DNA from: Aphrocallistes beatrix
Taxonomy: Eukaryota; Porifera; Hexactinellida; Sceptrulophora; Aphrocallistidae
Assembly (NCBI GenBank): GCA_963281255.1
Contig: OY725496.1
Location: 3,759,723 to 3,823,722, forward strand
Length of the DNA stretch: 64,000 bases
Direction: 5' to 3'
Shown here: in pieces, positions 20,381 to 30,023 of the stretch
Position numbering within the stretch: the stretch's first letter is position 1
Layout: every line of letters begins with the position of its first letter
Translations under genes and position numbers: made by a program
Notes under the pieces: model-generated
Seen by the model: only the letters and a program-made list of their open reading frames with translations
What the model was told of the DNA's origin: nothing
Databases searched by the model: none

Positions 20381-20880
20381 GCTTGCTTGCGCTGCGCGGC
20401 TGGCGGACACTTCATGTCCGCCGGAGGCTCCCTTCGGTCGCCTGGAGGTGACATTGGTTAATTATAAGGGAGATATCATCTCTAAATATGTCCATCTTAG
20501 TTTTAAAATCGATATCACTCGAAAAATCACCAAATTTGTCAATTTTAAAATTTTTGATGAGTAATGATGACGTCATAACAAAGTGATGAGTCATCATTTT
20601 TTGATGATAGTTGCATCATATGTGAGGCGTGTTAGTATACAGATTCTATTAAAATTTCAGCCTTCTATCTCCTATAATGGCTGAGTTATGCTCGAATAAC
20701 TGTGTTGCTTAACTTATAAAAATGTGACAATGACGTCATAATTCCATGATGAGTCGACATTTTCGTCTGAGCTCAGAACTTACTGGAGCCATAGCCAAAA
20801 GACTCCCACATGCCAAAAATCAGCCTTCTGCGCCCGGCAGTTTCTTCAATCAATTCGTTACAGAGATATATATATATACA
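20365..20880. repeat. Dispersed repeat with GC-rich double hairpin head and TGACGTCA body
   Basis: The head (20365-20446) is sharply GC-rich in an AT-rich setting. It contains stem GGCGGACA/TGTCCGCC (20402-20409, 20415-20422) and a second weaker hairpin. The AT-rich body carries TGACGTCA sites near 20567 and 20732 and ends with a phrase CAGTTTCTTCAATCAATTCG. Related heads occur at 13250 and 35213, and related bodies at 36110-36440 and 53825-54190. No protein is recognised. Further AT-rich DNA follows to KMT5A, with another TGACGTCA near 20960. Confidence 0.65.
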
Positions 20881-21170
20881 CATTAATCGAGTTTTAATAG
20901 TAAGGATAAATTGTAGAATATAGATGAGAAAAGCTAAATTAATGCAGTAATACCGGAAATGACGTCACTATATTCTCATATAGAGCAATAAAATTTTTGA
21001 GGGATGACAGAGTTCCGAGTTCAATCTTAATTTTGTAAATACTTGGTTATACAGTACTAAAAAAAGCAATATGTTGGAGTATAAGAGATCAAAATTTCCT
21101 AATATGGTCAAATCCATTATAAGCTAGAATTCCGAATAATTATGTAACAGACTGTAACTAGTTTATTTTA

Positions 21171-21989
21171 ATGAAGAAAAGCGGAAAAAAATCTCACAAG
21201 AAAATCTCTCAAAACAAAACAAGATTGACTGATATATCACACAACACCACCATTACAGAATTTACAACATCTTCCATACCCAATGGCAGTGAAAAGTCTG
21301 ACTCTCAAGATGAGTTGGATAAGACAAGGGAGTCTACTGCATACGATCCCTGGCAGAGGATTGGTAAGCCAAAGAAAAAGTTATCTTCCCCCATAACCCT
21401 CAAGTCTCGCCTAAGATCCAGGAGACCAACTAGCAGGGAGTCCAGCAGAGAGCTGATTCAGACGTCCCTGCACACTCACTACGGCGTGCGTAAGAGCAAG
21501 CGGGTAGAAGAAGCCGCTCGCAAAAAGCTGGATACCGAGTTAGTTATTGAGCGGTTAGAAGATGGGGATGGAGATGGTCTCGAGATACGTACCCTTCCGG
21601 AGAAAGGCAGAGCTGTCTTCTCCACACAGAACTTCTACAGAGGAGAGTTCATTTGCGAATATGCTGGAGAGCTTATCTCCTATACGGAGGCAAAAACCCG
21701 TGAGCTAGAGTACTCAGAAGATATCCTGAAAGGCTGCTATATGTACTATTTTAAGCATGATGGGGTGAAGCGTTGTATAGACGCTACCAAGGAGACGGGG
21801 AGACTGGGGAGACTGATCAATCACAGTAGAATTAGGAACAACATCAAACCTAGGGTAGTCGAGAATGGAAGCGAAATCTATCTCTGCTTCTTTGCTACGA
21901 GGGACCTAGACGTTGGCGAGGAGCTGCTCTACGACTATGGGGACAGGTCCAGGGAGTCCATCAAGAACTTCCCATGGCTGAAAACTTAA
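21171..21989 (+). CDS. KMT5A: KMT5A/SETD8 histone H4 lysine-20 monomethyltransferase
   Basis: A 272-residue enzyme that monomethylates H4K20 during the cell cycle. The C-terminal half is a SET domain close to human SETD8: KGRAVFSTQ, GCYMYYF, CIDATKETGRLGRLINHS (NHS cofactor motif), GEELLYDYGDRS and the terminal PWLKT. The first 110 residues are basic and Ser/Thr-rich, as in orthologues but shorter than the human protein. Loop sequence after NHS differs (RIRNNIKPRVVENGSE), as is common in invertebrates. The ATG at 21171 is the first of the frame. Single exon; its 5' flank is repeat-derived. Confidence 0.95.
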   Translation: MKKSGKKSHKKISQNKTRLTDISHNTTITEFTTSSIPNGSEKSDSQDELDKTRESTAYDPWQRIGKPKKKLSSPITLKSRLRSRRPTSRESSRELIQTSLHTHYGVRKSKRVEEAARKKLDTELVIERLEDGDGDGLEIRTLPEKGRAVFSTQNFYRGEFICEYAGELISYTEAKTRELEYSEDILKGCYMYYFKHDGVKRCIDATKETGRLGRLINHSRIRNNIKPRVVENGSEIYLCFFATRDLDVGEELLYDYGDRSRESIKNFPWLKT

Positions 21990-22159
21990 AATAGGAAATT
22001 ACCCAATTGCACTATTACCACTTATTTCTTTTTTAAATGCATTTCAACTACAAATTGTGTAGTTATAATTTTCACAACTGCACACAATTCAAGATCTATG
22101 TACAATCAATCAATTCGATCACAGCCATTGAATTCAAATACATACGGTACTATATTATA

Positions 22160-22794
22160 CAGTCAACCTGCGTTATAACAAAGTCCACGATTTGTTATAA
22201 CTCAAATTCATTGTACAGTCGACTCTCGTTAATACGAACATGGATAAGGAGTACAATCGGATAAGAAGTACAAGTTTTGATTCCCCAACCTAATATATGG
22301 CAAAATATATACAAACGAACTCCGGTTAACACGAACACGGATAAGACGAAATATCGGATAATAAGTACGATTTGTGGGTTCCCTTCAGTGCGTTTTCAAT
22401 ACTAAATACATCGGTTAATACGAACACGGATAATACGAACAGGTTTGTGCCTACGAGCACTTTGAATATGGTACGTAGTATGTACGTAGATAGATACTAG
22501 ACAGATATTTCTCAATGAAATACAGTCGAATCTCGTTAATACAACATGGATAATGAGTTCTCTATTTGACAAGTACAATTTCATACTCTCACGTAGTTAT
22601 CACTATGTATATTAAGTATTTTGGACAAATGTGGCTATGTACGTACTTCGGTTAATACGTACTCCGGATAAGGAGTACAAATCTCCACGGTCCCTTGGTG
22701 TACGTGTTAACGAGAGTCGACTGTATTAATAATAATGTACAGCTAGCAGAAGACATTTTGTCATAACCGACTTGGTTTTAGCACGAGTTGACTG
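22160..22794. mobile_element. Pogo/Tigger-like MITE, outer element
   Basis: The left end CAGTCAACCTGCGTTATAAC follows TA at 22158-22159, and the right end GCACGAGTTGACTG at 22781-22794 is its inverted partner, followed by CA (a likely decayed TA). A second, younger element is inserted within it at 22216-22723, so only about 125 bp belong to this one. Non-coding. Confidence 0.65.
22216..22723. mobile_element. Pogo/Tigger-like MITE, inner element of 508 bp
   Basis: Perfect terminal repeats CAGTCGACTCTCGTTAA at left and TTAACGAGAGTCGACTG at right, flanked by TA on both sides (22214-22215 and 22724-22725). Inside, about five copies of a GGTTAATACGAACACGGATAA unit are arranged in tandem; one at about 22523 begins like a terminal repeat, so the element may have grown by internal duplication. 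Non-coding. Confidence 0.8.
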
Positions 22795-23223
22795 CATAAA
22801 ATATCATAGAATGATGAACACATTGTTTGTTGACAATTAAAAATACTATGGGTAACAGAAAATGTCATTGGAATGTTTCTCTTCAATTGATATATACGTA
22901 ATTATATATGCGGTCAATATATTGAACTAAGCATTTTTAAAACATCCAAGTTACATGGTTTCAACAAAGGAATTCACCACCATTTATAGTAGATAGCTAC
23001 ATTTGCTTTTGAATTCTGACACTCCCAATTTGTAACCTTGTAATGGAGTGAAGCCTAATTAGCGAAGCAATTATTCAATTTGAATAGCATTGAATTACAT
23101 TTCACACTAAGGCCTTACAAATGCTGTGTAACGCCATGTTATAATTTAACTGAAGACATTTATAATCACGTATTCCTTTCTCAGTTTCATATATAGTTGT
23201 ATATTTGGCTAATTTATTAAAAG
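22795..23223. other. 5' flank of the 23224 gene
   Basis: AT-rich and without a recognisable gene or repeat. Probable promoter and 5' UTR of the next gene. Confidence 0.4.
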
Positions 23224-24054
23224 ATGAGTGGTGGACGCCGCATTCGATTTAGTGAGGACCCAGATCTGTTCCCTCTCTCCTCTGAAAACTATTCCCGCGG
23301 TGGGCACAGGGAGGCCTCCAACCCCGTGTACGTAATGCCGATGATCTCTCCAGATAAATGGGACAAGGCGATGGACGAGAAGAAGAAGAAAGGAGGGAAA
23401 GGGAAAGACAAGCAGAAGAAAAAGGGGAGCGACTCAAGTGATGACTCAGACTCAGATGAAGACGATGAGACTAAGAAGAAAGGGAAGGGGAAAGGAAAGG
23501 GAGGAGGAGGAGGAGGGGACCAGCAAGGGAAGGGGAAAGGGAAAGGGAAAGAGAAGAAGAGTCCTTTCAACAACCTCACAACCTGGCAAATCGTGGTAGG
23601 AGTCGTTCTCATCCTACTGAGCATAATGGCCCTCGGCCAGCTGAAGCACTCGAACCAACAAGTTCTAGTGCAGCATCGCCGCATTCAGAACCTGGAAAGG
23701 CAGATAGACCAGATGCAGAAGCTGACAGACAAGAGAGACGAGCTCAACACCAAGCTCCGCTACAAGATCTACACCCTGCAGATGGAGAAGTACAACCTGG
23801 AGCAGTTCGCAGATGCGCCGGTCACCGTCCAGGTGGCGAATGGGGTCGGAACAGCTTTCCACTGGATGGCTAGCTCGATGGTGAACGCAGTCGGGGGCCT
23901 GCTAGGTAACCTCGGGGATGCGATGGGATCCGTGTCAGATTCCGCGCGGTTGATCAGCTACTCTCCTTCCTACTCATCAAGCTACGACGATGAGGACCTA
24001 TATGAGGATCCTCCGTACCAGTCTCCGAGATACCACAGGTCTAATGACCCTTGA
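23224..24054 (+). CDS. Unrecognised single-pass membrane protein with Lys/Gly-rich cytosolic region
   Basis: A 276-residue protein I cannot name. Residues 1-45 are ordinary. About 45-115 are low-complexity Lys/Gly with an acidic Ser/Asp patch (SDDSDSDEDDE). One hydrophobic segment, WQIVVGVVLILLSIMALG, spans about 121-138. A charged coiled-coil region follows (about 145-195, with QIDQMQKL and KYNLEQF), then a Gly/Ala-rich stretch that may be amphipathic (about 200-240), and an acidic, Tyr/Pro-rich tail. With no signal peptide it is probably a type II or tail-region membrane protein with the Lys-rich part in the cytosol. The coding signature is convincing: GC-rich codon use and one long frame. 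It could be a lineage-specific gene. Confidence 0.75.
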   Translation: MSGGRRIRFSEDPDLFPLSSENYSRGGHREASNPVYVMPMISPDKWDKAMDEKKKKGGKGKDKQKKKGSDSSDDSDSDEDDETKKKGKGKGKGGGGGGDQQGKGKGKGKEKKSPFNNLTTWQIVVGVVLILLSIMALGQLKHSNQQVLVQHRRIQNLERQIDQMQKLTDKRDELNTKLRYKIYTLQMEKYNLEQFADAPVTVQVANGVGTAFHWMASSMVNAVGGLLGNLGDAMGSVSDSARLISYSPSYSSSYDDEDLYEDPPYQSPRYHRSNDP

Positions 24055-24322
24055 TTCAACGTTAACGTACTGTTTGTATATGGCCAGATTTGAATTGTTA
24101 TCACTCCTGCATCCTTTTAATATAGCGCACCTGCACCTTGCGATTGTAATGACTTTTCCACTTATTGATACTTTATAATTTTAAGTGATATCTATTTGAT
24201 TAATTTATATAAGATAAATTAAATAATTGGAATTATTTTGACATTGAACATGGAGTATGCACTTAGTTTCTGGGGAAATTTTTCCATAATTCCTTAACTT
24301 TACATTAAACCTAACTATAGAG

Positions 24323-24442
24323 CCATGGCGTAGTCAGGACAAGGGCGATCCCAAACCCGGAGGCGGGGCAAAGCCAAAGAGGCGAATCCGGGGCCAAGGA
24401 ATCAAACCCAGGGAGAATCCCCCTGAACCAGGACTCCCCTAT
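24323..24442. repeat. GC-rich fragment, probable degraded transposable element
   Basis: Within AT-rich DNA, about 120 bp carry repeated AATC(C/A)-ending phrases (GGCGAATCCGGGGCC, GGAATCAAACCCAGG, GGAGAATCCCCCTG) after GCCATGGCGTAGTCAGG. Similar GGCGTAGCCAGG-type ends are common in invertebrate repeats. No structure or ends could be fixed. Confidence 0.35.
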
Positions 24443-24489
24443 TATAAATTGATTGCTACTAACGAACTAATTAAGATTGTAGGATCCTA

Positions 24490-25278
24490 ATGAAATCTGC
24501 CACTGATTCACACATTCCATACTATCACAAGAAAACCCCTCAAACTTACTTCGGGGAAAATGTAACTGGCAGATTTAGAGAAGTGAGCGTCAATTCCCCC
24601 ACGAACAGAGCCTACTTCGTAAACGACGTCCTCTCTCGTATCTATGTGTGCGATCTAACTCGCGGAGATATCCTGTTCACCGTCTCCAAGAGGATCTCCT
24701 ATCCACTGGACGCCTACGCCAAGGGACAAATGCTGATAGTGTCCAACTACAACAGCAGCAGTGTGACCTTCTACACGCTGGACGGAGACCTGATCAGCGA
24801 GTACAGAATGGGGAACAGCATCCTAGGAATTGCCATGGACAGCAGGGGAGGTCTCAACGTGTGCACTTCCGATTCGCACTGCATCGTCGAGATAGACGGG
24901 ATGGAAGTGACGGAGAGAGGGGGGGGATGGTTGAATTTTCCTAGCAACCTCGCCAGCCATGGGGAGTTCCTCTACATCCTGGATTCCGGTGAGGAGTGCT
25001 GTCGCGTGATGAGAGACGGACTGCCCCTAAAAACCCTGCTCAGGTACTCCAGCAGGCTGATCAGCATTCCTTATGGAATCAGCGTTGATACGGAAGGGAA
25101 TGTCATCATCAGCGACTCTGGGAAAGAGAGCATTCTGGTATTCGCTCCGGATGGGAAGCTCCTTAATGAAATCAAGTATGGCTGTGAACTTAAATCTGTT
25201 GGCGGGATTGATCTTGATCAGAGAGGAGGTATCGTTGTGACCTGTCCTCTGGATGGAAATTTGGCTTTTGTGATATAG
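24490..25278 (+). CDS. NHL-repeat beta-propeller protein, 262 aa
   Basis: The frame is filled with about five to six NHL-type blades: each has a hydrophobic strand, a short turn and an aspartate or glycine pair (AYFVNDVLSRIYVCD, GISVDTEGNVIISDSG, GIDLDQRGGIVVT). It resembles the C-terminal propeller of TRIM2/TRIM71-like proteins but has no RING, B-box or coiled coil, and the first 25 residues are unlike a signal peptide. It could be a stand-alone propeller or the last exon of a longer gene: an AG acceptor (24481-24482) lies 7 bases before the ATG. No upstream exon was found. Function unknown; NHL propellers bind RNA or proteins. Confidence 0.75.
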   Translation: MKSATDSHIPYYHKKTPQTYFGENVTGRFREVSVNSPTNRAYFVNDVLSRIYVCDLTRGDILFTVSKRISYPLDAYAKGQMLIVSNYNSSSVTFYTLDGDLISEYRMGNSILGIAMDSRGGLNVCTSDSHCIVEIDGMEVTERGGGWLNFPSNLASHGEFLYILDSGEECCRVMRDGLPLKTLLRYSSRLISIPYGISVDTEGNVIISDSGKESILVFAPDGKLLNEIKYGCELKSVGGIDLDQRGGIVVTCPLDGNLAFVI

Positions 25279-25774
25279 TAGTTTAAAGTTTTGTTGATTC
25301 CTGATATGGTATGGTGTATATTAGTAAATGCCCGTTTAAACTGATGAAAGATTCAAATTCTCAAATAAATGAGATTCTAAAATAAAATGACCAAAAATGG
25401 GTTTATTACCGGTGACATCTCAACAAGAAATTGTAGTTCTGTTTCCTGGAAATACGACTCCAATTTATCTATACGTGCCTGCATTGGAGATGATGGTCTT
25501 CAGTGATGCTCCACTCTAATCGTGTTTAAATTGATGGTCTGAAAACAATATTGTATGCGATTTATTTTTAGTTTGTTTTCTATTATCTTTACAGAAACGG
25601 AAGAAATGCACCACCATTCATAAGTATGTGCATTCGTAATGAAGACCTGCTGTAGTATATGTTGATTTATCACAGGTTTAACGAGGGTATTGTTCTCTAT
25701 TATGAGACACACATCTCTCACGCTTCCTCTACCTCACCTCTACAACCTCGCTTCCTCTTGCTCTACACAGACAC
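25279..25774. other. Intergenic spacer upstream of the sedolisin gene
   Basis: Contains the likely 3' UTR of the NHL gene (AATAAA near 25363). From about 25710 the plus strand becomes C/T-rich, leading into the promoter of the next gene. Confidence 0.45.
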
Positions 25775-25782
25775 TATATAAG
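25775..25782 (+). promoter_or_regulatory. TATA box (TATATAAG)
   Basis: A TATATAAG at 25775-25782 lies 48 bases before the ATG of the sedolisin gene, in a pyrimidine-rich stretch. A start site about 30 bases downstream would give a very short leader. This is the clearest core promoter in the window; it is by eye only. Confidence 0.5.
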
Positions 25783-25829
25783 CACTCTCTCTCCTAACAT
25801 GACTACATAGACCGACAAGACCACACACA

Positions 25830-28069
25830 ATGCTACGCTTCATACCCTCACTGACACTGACACTGGTGCTTATAGTACTGCTTCCATACAGTACAGACAC
25901 ACTCCCCCTAAACCCTAACCAGACCACCCGGTTAGAAACAGATCCCCCAATCCCTCACACCACTGCTGCTGTCCTATCTAGATGGTACCGCGTTAGAAAG
26001 GCAGCGCACACAGAATACACTCAGATTGTGATCGCGATTAAGCACGCCTCTCCTCAACAGCTGGAGCAGCTGTTCTGGACAGTGAGTGACCCTTCCTCCC
26101 CGACATACGGACGGTTTCTGGAGCTGAGTGAGCTGAGTAAGTTCGTGGCTCCTTCTCCTGTCGCCCTCAACTCCGTCACATCGTGGCTGTCGAGGAATGG
26201 AGTGGACCTCACTCACTCCTGTGCCTTCTCCCCTCTCAGAGAGTTCTTGTCGTGTCAGATTACAGTTGGTACGTTACATTATACAAATATGCTTCTTATC
26301 TGCTTACCGAATTCACCACTCGTATTGAGTGTGCTGGTTAATCTCATGACTGCATTCTGTTCTCTCAGATCAAGCAGAAAGGCTATTCACGGTAGAACTG
26401 TACGTGTACAGAAACGAAGAGAAGCAGCTAGGAGAGATAATAAGGTCCCCTGCTCCATACTCAGTGGACTCTCTGGTCAAACCGCATATCGACTTCATAG
26501 GTAAGTCGCAATGGATTCGTCCAAAAATACTTTTCTTACTTCGTATCTCTAATATTCACTCACTTGAACCCTGCTAGTACCTGGATTAATGTGTTTAGGC
26601 GGCTTGAATCATTTCCATAGTGCGAGATACTATGTGAGCTCAGGAGCATCACCTGCACCCATCAAGGAGAATGTGAGAGATTCCTTCAACTCCACTCCTT
26701 CCTACCTCCGTCGCCTCTACAACGTATCTGGCAGTGGAGAGGCATATCTGAACAAGCAGGTATGGTTACCACATCTCGATAGCACTCGTATAGTATGTAT
26801 AAATTGTATATTCTGTGATTGATGTTAAATTCGTGATAGGCAACAGTGGAGTTCTTGGGAGAGTCCATGAGTCCTGTAGACCTGGTCAGCTTCATGGGCA
26901 CCTACGGGAGAGAGTTCCCACACTTCAGAGGAGTGGACGGCATCGTGGGAGAGAACAACCCCACCAACCCAGGACTCACCGCTAACCTGGACATCCAGTA
27001 CATCATGTCACTAGGTCAGTATGTCGCTGTAGCACCAGCTAAGGAGTAGAATTGTGTGTAAGCATTGGCTGTGTAGGTAACAACGTGCCGACGTGGCTGT
27101 GGCTGAGTGACGGGAAGTGGCACAACATAGAGCCGTTCCTAGCGTGGATAGTGAATGTGAGCAGCCTGCAGAACCGGGACCTCCCACTCCTCTTCTCCTG
27201 CGGCTATGCGGAGCAGGAGGCGCTCTTCTCCCCCGAGTACTTGAATAGGATCAACCAGGAGTTCATGAAGGTGTGAACATTATGCAGACTAAAATGTATC
27301 AGTAAGTACTGTGTCAACTCTTTTGTCTCAATTAGATTGGTGTGCGAGGTGTGTCTCTAGTCGCGACTAGCGGGGACTATGGGGCTGGGTGCCAGAGGAG
27401 CAAATTCTCTCCCTACTTCCCGGCCTCCAGTCCTTACGTCACGTCTGTGGGCTCTACGCAGATACGACAGGGCGTGGAGACAGCTCTGTACATCAGCGGA
27501 GGTTAGTAGTTCACTCCTTAACTACCACTTACTACCATTGGTATTCCATTAATCTTTCCTGTCTCAAGGCGGATTCTCAGATCAGTTCAGAACTCCATCC
27601 TACCAGCAGGAGTTCATAACCAGGTACCTCAAGTCCGGAGCTCTGCCCAGCGGAGACTACTTCAACTCGAGAGGGCGCGGATTTCCGGACGTGTCGGCTC
27701 TAGGCGACAACTACGTGGTGCGGATTAACGGGGGCTGGGAGTACAGGGTGTACAGTACTAGTGCGGCTACCGTCACGATTGCAGGTGAGGACTGTGCTAG
27801 CTTAATAACCAAACCAATCGCAGAGTTTGATTGTTCAATTTATCTTAGGCATTATATCACTGCTGAATGACAAGCGTCTGATGAAAGGGGACAAACAGTT
27901 CGGATTCCTCAATCCTCTACTCTACAAGCACCCAGAGGTGTTAAGGGATATCACCGGAGGACACAACACCGGGTGTTTCGGGCGTGCGTTCTCAGCGAGA
28001 GGGGGCTGGGATCCTGTGACCGGACTAGGAGTCCCACTCTTCATTCAGATGTCTGAACAACTTGTGTGA
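25830..28069 (+). CDS. TPP1-like sedolisin (tripeptidyl-peptidase family), eight exons, probably not catalytic
   Basis: Exons: 25830-26268, 26369-26500, 26599-26759, 26840-27014, 27077-27270, 27336-27501, 27569-27784, 27849-28069. All junctions are GT-AG and in phase, giving 567 residues, the size of lysosomal TPP1. It has a signal peptide (1-24), a prodomain to about 190, then the S53 domain. Conserved: FPASSPYVTSVG, ISGGGFS, PDVSALG, oxyanion Asp381 in SGDYGAG, and GWDPVTGLG. The sedolisin triad is Ser-Glu-Asp. Asp295 (LDIQYIMS) and Ser487 (STSAAT) remain, but the Glu four residues before the Asp is Thr291 (GLTANLD), and the usual SGTSAS has become YSTSAA. Activity is therefore doubtful. 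Introns are only 62-100 bp, unlike the neighbouring intronless genes. Confidence 0.93.
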
Positions 28070-28231
28070 ACCCCTTAAAGTTGTAGATGTGCTTCTATGT
28101 AGTATATCGGATCTTGTATTCAATTCCATACTTGTAGCTATATGATTTATTACATGTTTTTCAACGCATTTCTGCTATTGAATAAAGATAAAATATTCAT
28201 TGAATTATTTATAGCTTTTTCTCTAATTAAT

Positions 28232-29446
28232 ATGTCTGAAGATTCTTCACCCAATTCTTGCAAAATAATTGAGAATAATTATCAACACTCACTCCCAGAC
28301 AGCTCAAACTTATTTCGTAGTCAAAGCTTACACCTCTCCTCTGATGATGATGAATTCGAATTCAAGTTTGAGGATTTTCTGTCTAAGTCGAGACCGAAAC
28401 CTCGTAACTTCATGAAATCCTCACCCACAGTTATCATAGTAGATGACAGCGATACTGATGAAGAGTGTAGTTGGGCTCTAGAGGATAAAACCAAAGCGAA
28501 GCGATTGAATAAATCAAAATCTCAGTCCCAATCAGATATCTCCCAGTTAGATGGATCTAATCCTGGTTGTAGCAAATCTGGAAGTCGAACCGTTGATGAG
28601 ATAACTCAGCAATTGACTGCTATAGACCTAACTGAGAGCAAAGATAGTAATGATTCTGAAGTAGATTCTGAAGGAGAAGTGGAGCCTAGTAGTTTCACAC
28701 CTACGCATTTGCTTCAAACGCCACTTCTTTCGAATAATCCCAATGATCCAATCACTCCAAACCCGATCACTCCCAATTTTAAAAATCTTAGCAAAAAGGA
28801 TAAAAAGTTCAATTCCACTCGTGAAGCTCTTGCAAACAAATGGTACTATTTCTTCAATGAAACTGTGTTTGAGTCTCTTCTTCCAATCGATTTGAACATT
28901 CAATGGAATAAAAACCTTACTAAGACGGCTGGCTATTGCGAATACAGGTTCACAAGCATATCCGGACTCGCGAATCGAACTATTTCCATCAATTTGTCCA
29001 CCAAGATTATCACAAACGAGGAGCGTCTCAAATCAACTCTCATCCATGAGCTGTGCCACGCTGCCACTTGGATTATAAATGGCGTCAAAGAAGGGCACGG
29101 GTCAATATGGCGCGGTTGGGCTGAGAAGGCGGGGAGACTGGTACCTGGTCTCCCTCCCATCACACGTTGCCACACCTATTCCATCGATACCAAGTTCAAG
29201 TACAAGTGTGTCAATTGCTATTACATAGTCGGACGCCACTCGAAATCGATTGACACGACCAGACAATGTTGCCCTTTATGTCGTTCACGTCTCGAGCTGG
29301 TACCACTCACTAATAAGGATGGAACTCCTAGGAAGTTGAACCAATTTGCTGCGTTCGTGAAGGATAACTACAATTCTATCGAGAAGACTATGACGCATTC
29401 TGAAAAAATGAAATTTCTTTCTACACAATACTCAAAAACTAAATAA
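28232..29446 (+). CDS. GCNA: GCNA/ACRC germ-cell SprT-like protease
   Basis: A 404-residue protein with an SprT metalloprotease domain that in animals protects germ-line DNA from DNA-protein crosslinks. The N-terminal 190 residues are acidic, Ser-rich and disordered, with a SUMO-interacting type motif followed by acid (VIIVDDSDTDEE, about 67-78). From about 200 the SprT domain runs through WYYFFNETVF and WNKNLTKTAGYC to the zinc site HELCH (272-276) with WIINGVKEGHG. Then comes a zinc ribbon (YKCVNCYYIVGRHSKS, CCPLCRSRL), and the end matches GCNA (AAFVKDNY). The start is put at 28232, because the 30 codons upstream are AT-rich and hydrophobic without family likeness. Single exon, only 163 bp after the sedolisin stop. 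Confidence 0.94.
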   Translation: MSEDSSPNSCKIIENNYQHSLPDSSNLFRSQSLHLSSDDDEFEFKFEDFLSKSRPKPRNFMKSSPTVIIVDDSDTDEECSWALEDKTKAKRLNKSKSQSQSDISQLDGSNPGCSKSGSRTVDEITQQLTAIDLTESKDSNDSEVDSEGEVEPSSFTPTHLLQTPLLSNNPNDPITPNPITPNFKNLSKKDKKFNSTREALANKWYYFFNETVFESLLPIDLNIQWNKNLTKTAGYCEYRFTSISGLANRTISINLSTKIITNEERLKSTLIHELCHAATWIINGVKEGHGSIWRGWAEKAGRLVPGLPPITRCHTYSIDTKFKYKCVNCYYIVGRHSKSIDTTRQCCPLCRSRLELVPLTNKDGTPRKLNQFAAFVKDNYNSIEKTMTHSEKMKFLSTQYSKTK

Positions 29447-30023
29447 CTTACTAATTTTTAAAAAATATTGATTCGTATCGCTATATTTTTGAACATGTAT
29501 AAACATGCATAAACGTGTTTAAACATGTATAAATGTAACTTTAAGAGGGCACAAGAAAATTCCTCTGATCTTTGTATGGACTTATAAATAGTCCATTATA
29601 GACCTCCGAAATGCAGTTCGAGCACCTACTTCCAATAGTCTCGTATCTAGGTTGTTTACTCGCATGTACTATAAGATATGATTAACATTTTAGACTTAGC
29701 CAGATTATACCGCCAATTATAAGCCATCGCCGATATATATTAAACTTCCAAATTATCCACTAGTTGTGTTTTGATCCTTAATTTCACCTCAATCAACGAC
29801 ATTGCAATGATTAGTAATGACTCAAATTCCCATTTGGTGATGAAGCAATCTCTGTATTATCTATCCCCTGTGCTGTACTATGGACAACTAAGGAGTCTAT
29901 ACATTTAATAATATGTACATTTATACATGTAATATACAACTGGGACAATGCAGAATTGTAGCCGCGCAGCACAAATAAGCTTTGTTCATAATTACTCGTA
30001 CCAGCGTAGAGGATTATTATCAA
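29447..30023. other. Convergent spacer between GCNA and the coiled-coil/NHL gene
   Basis: AT-rich. Short ATAAACATG-type phrases recur around 29495-29530. No gene is seen. Confidence 0.45.

Noticed and set aside
24361-24442. tRNA-like B-box in the GC-rich fragment (minus strand GGGTTTGATTCC)
   Set aside because: No cloverleaf or A-box at proper distance could be found; treated as a degraded repeat.
28142-28231. N-terminal extension of GCNA
   Set aside because: AT-rich hydrophobic codons without likeness to GCNA; the ATG at 28232 begins the typical acidic N-terminus.
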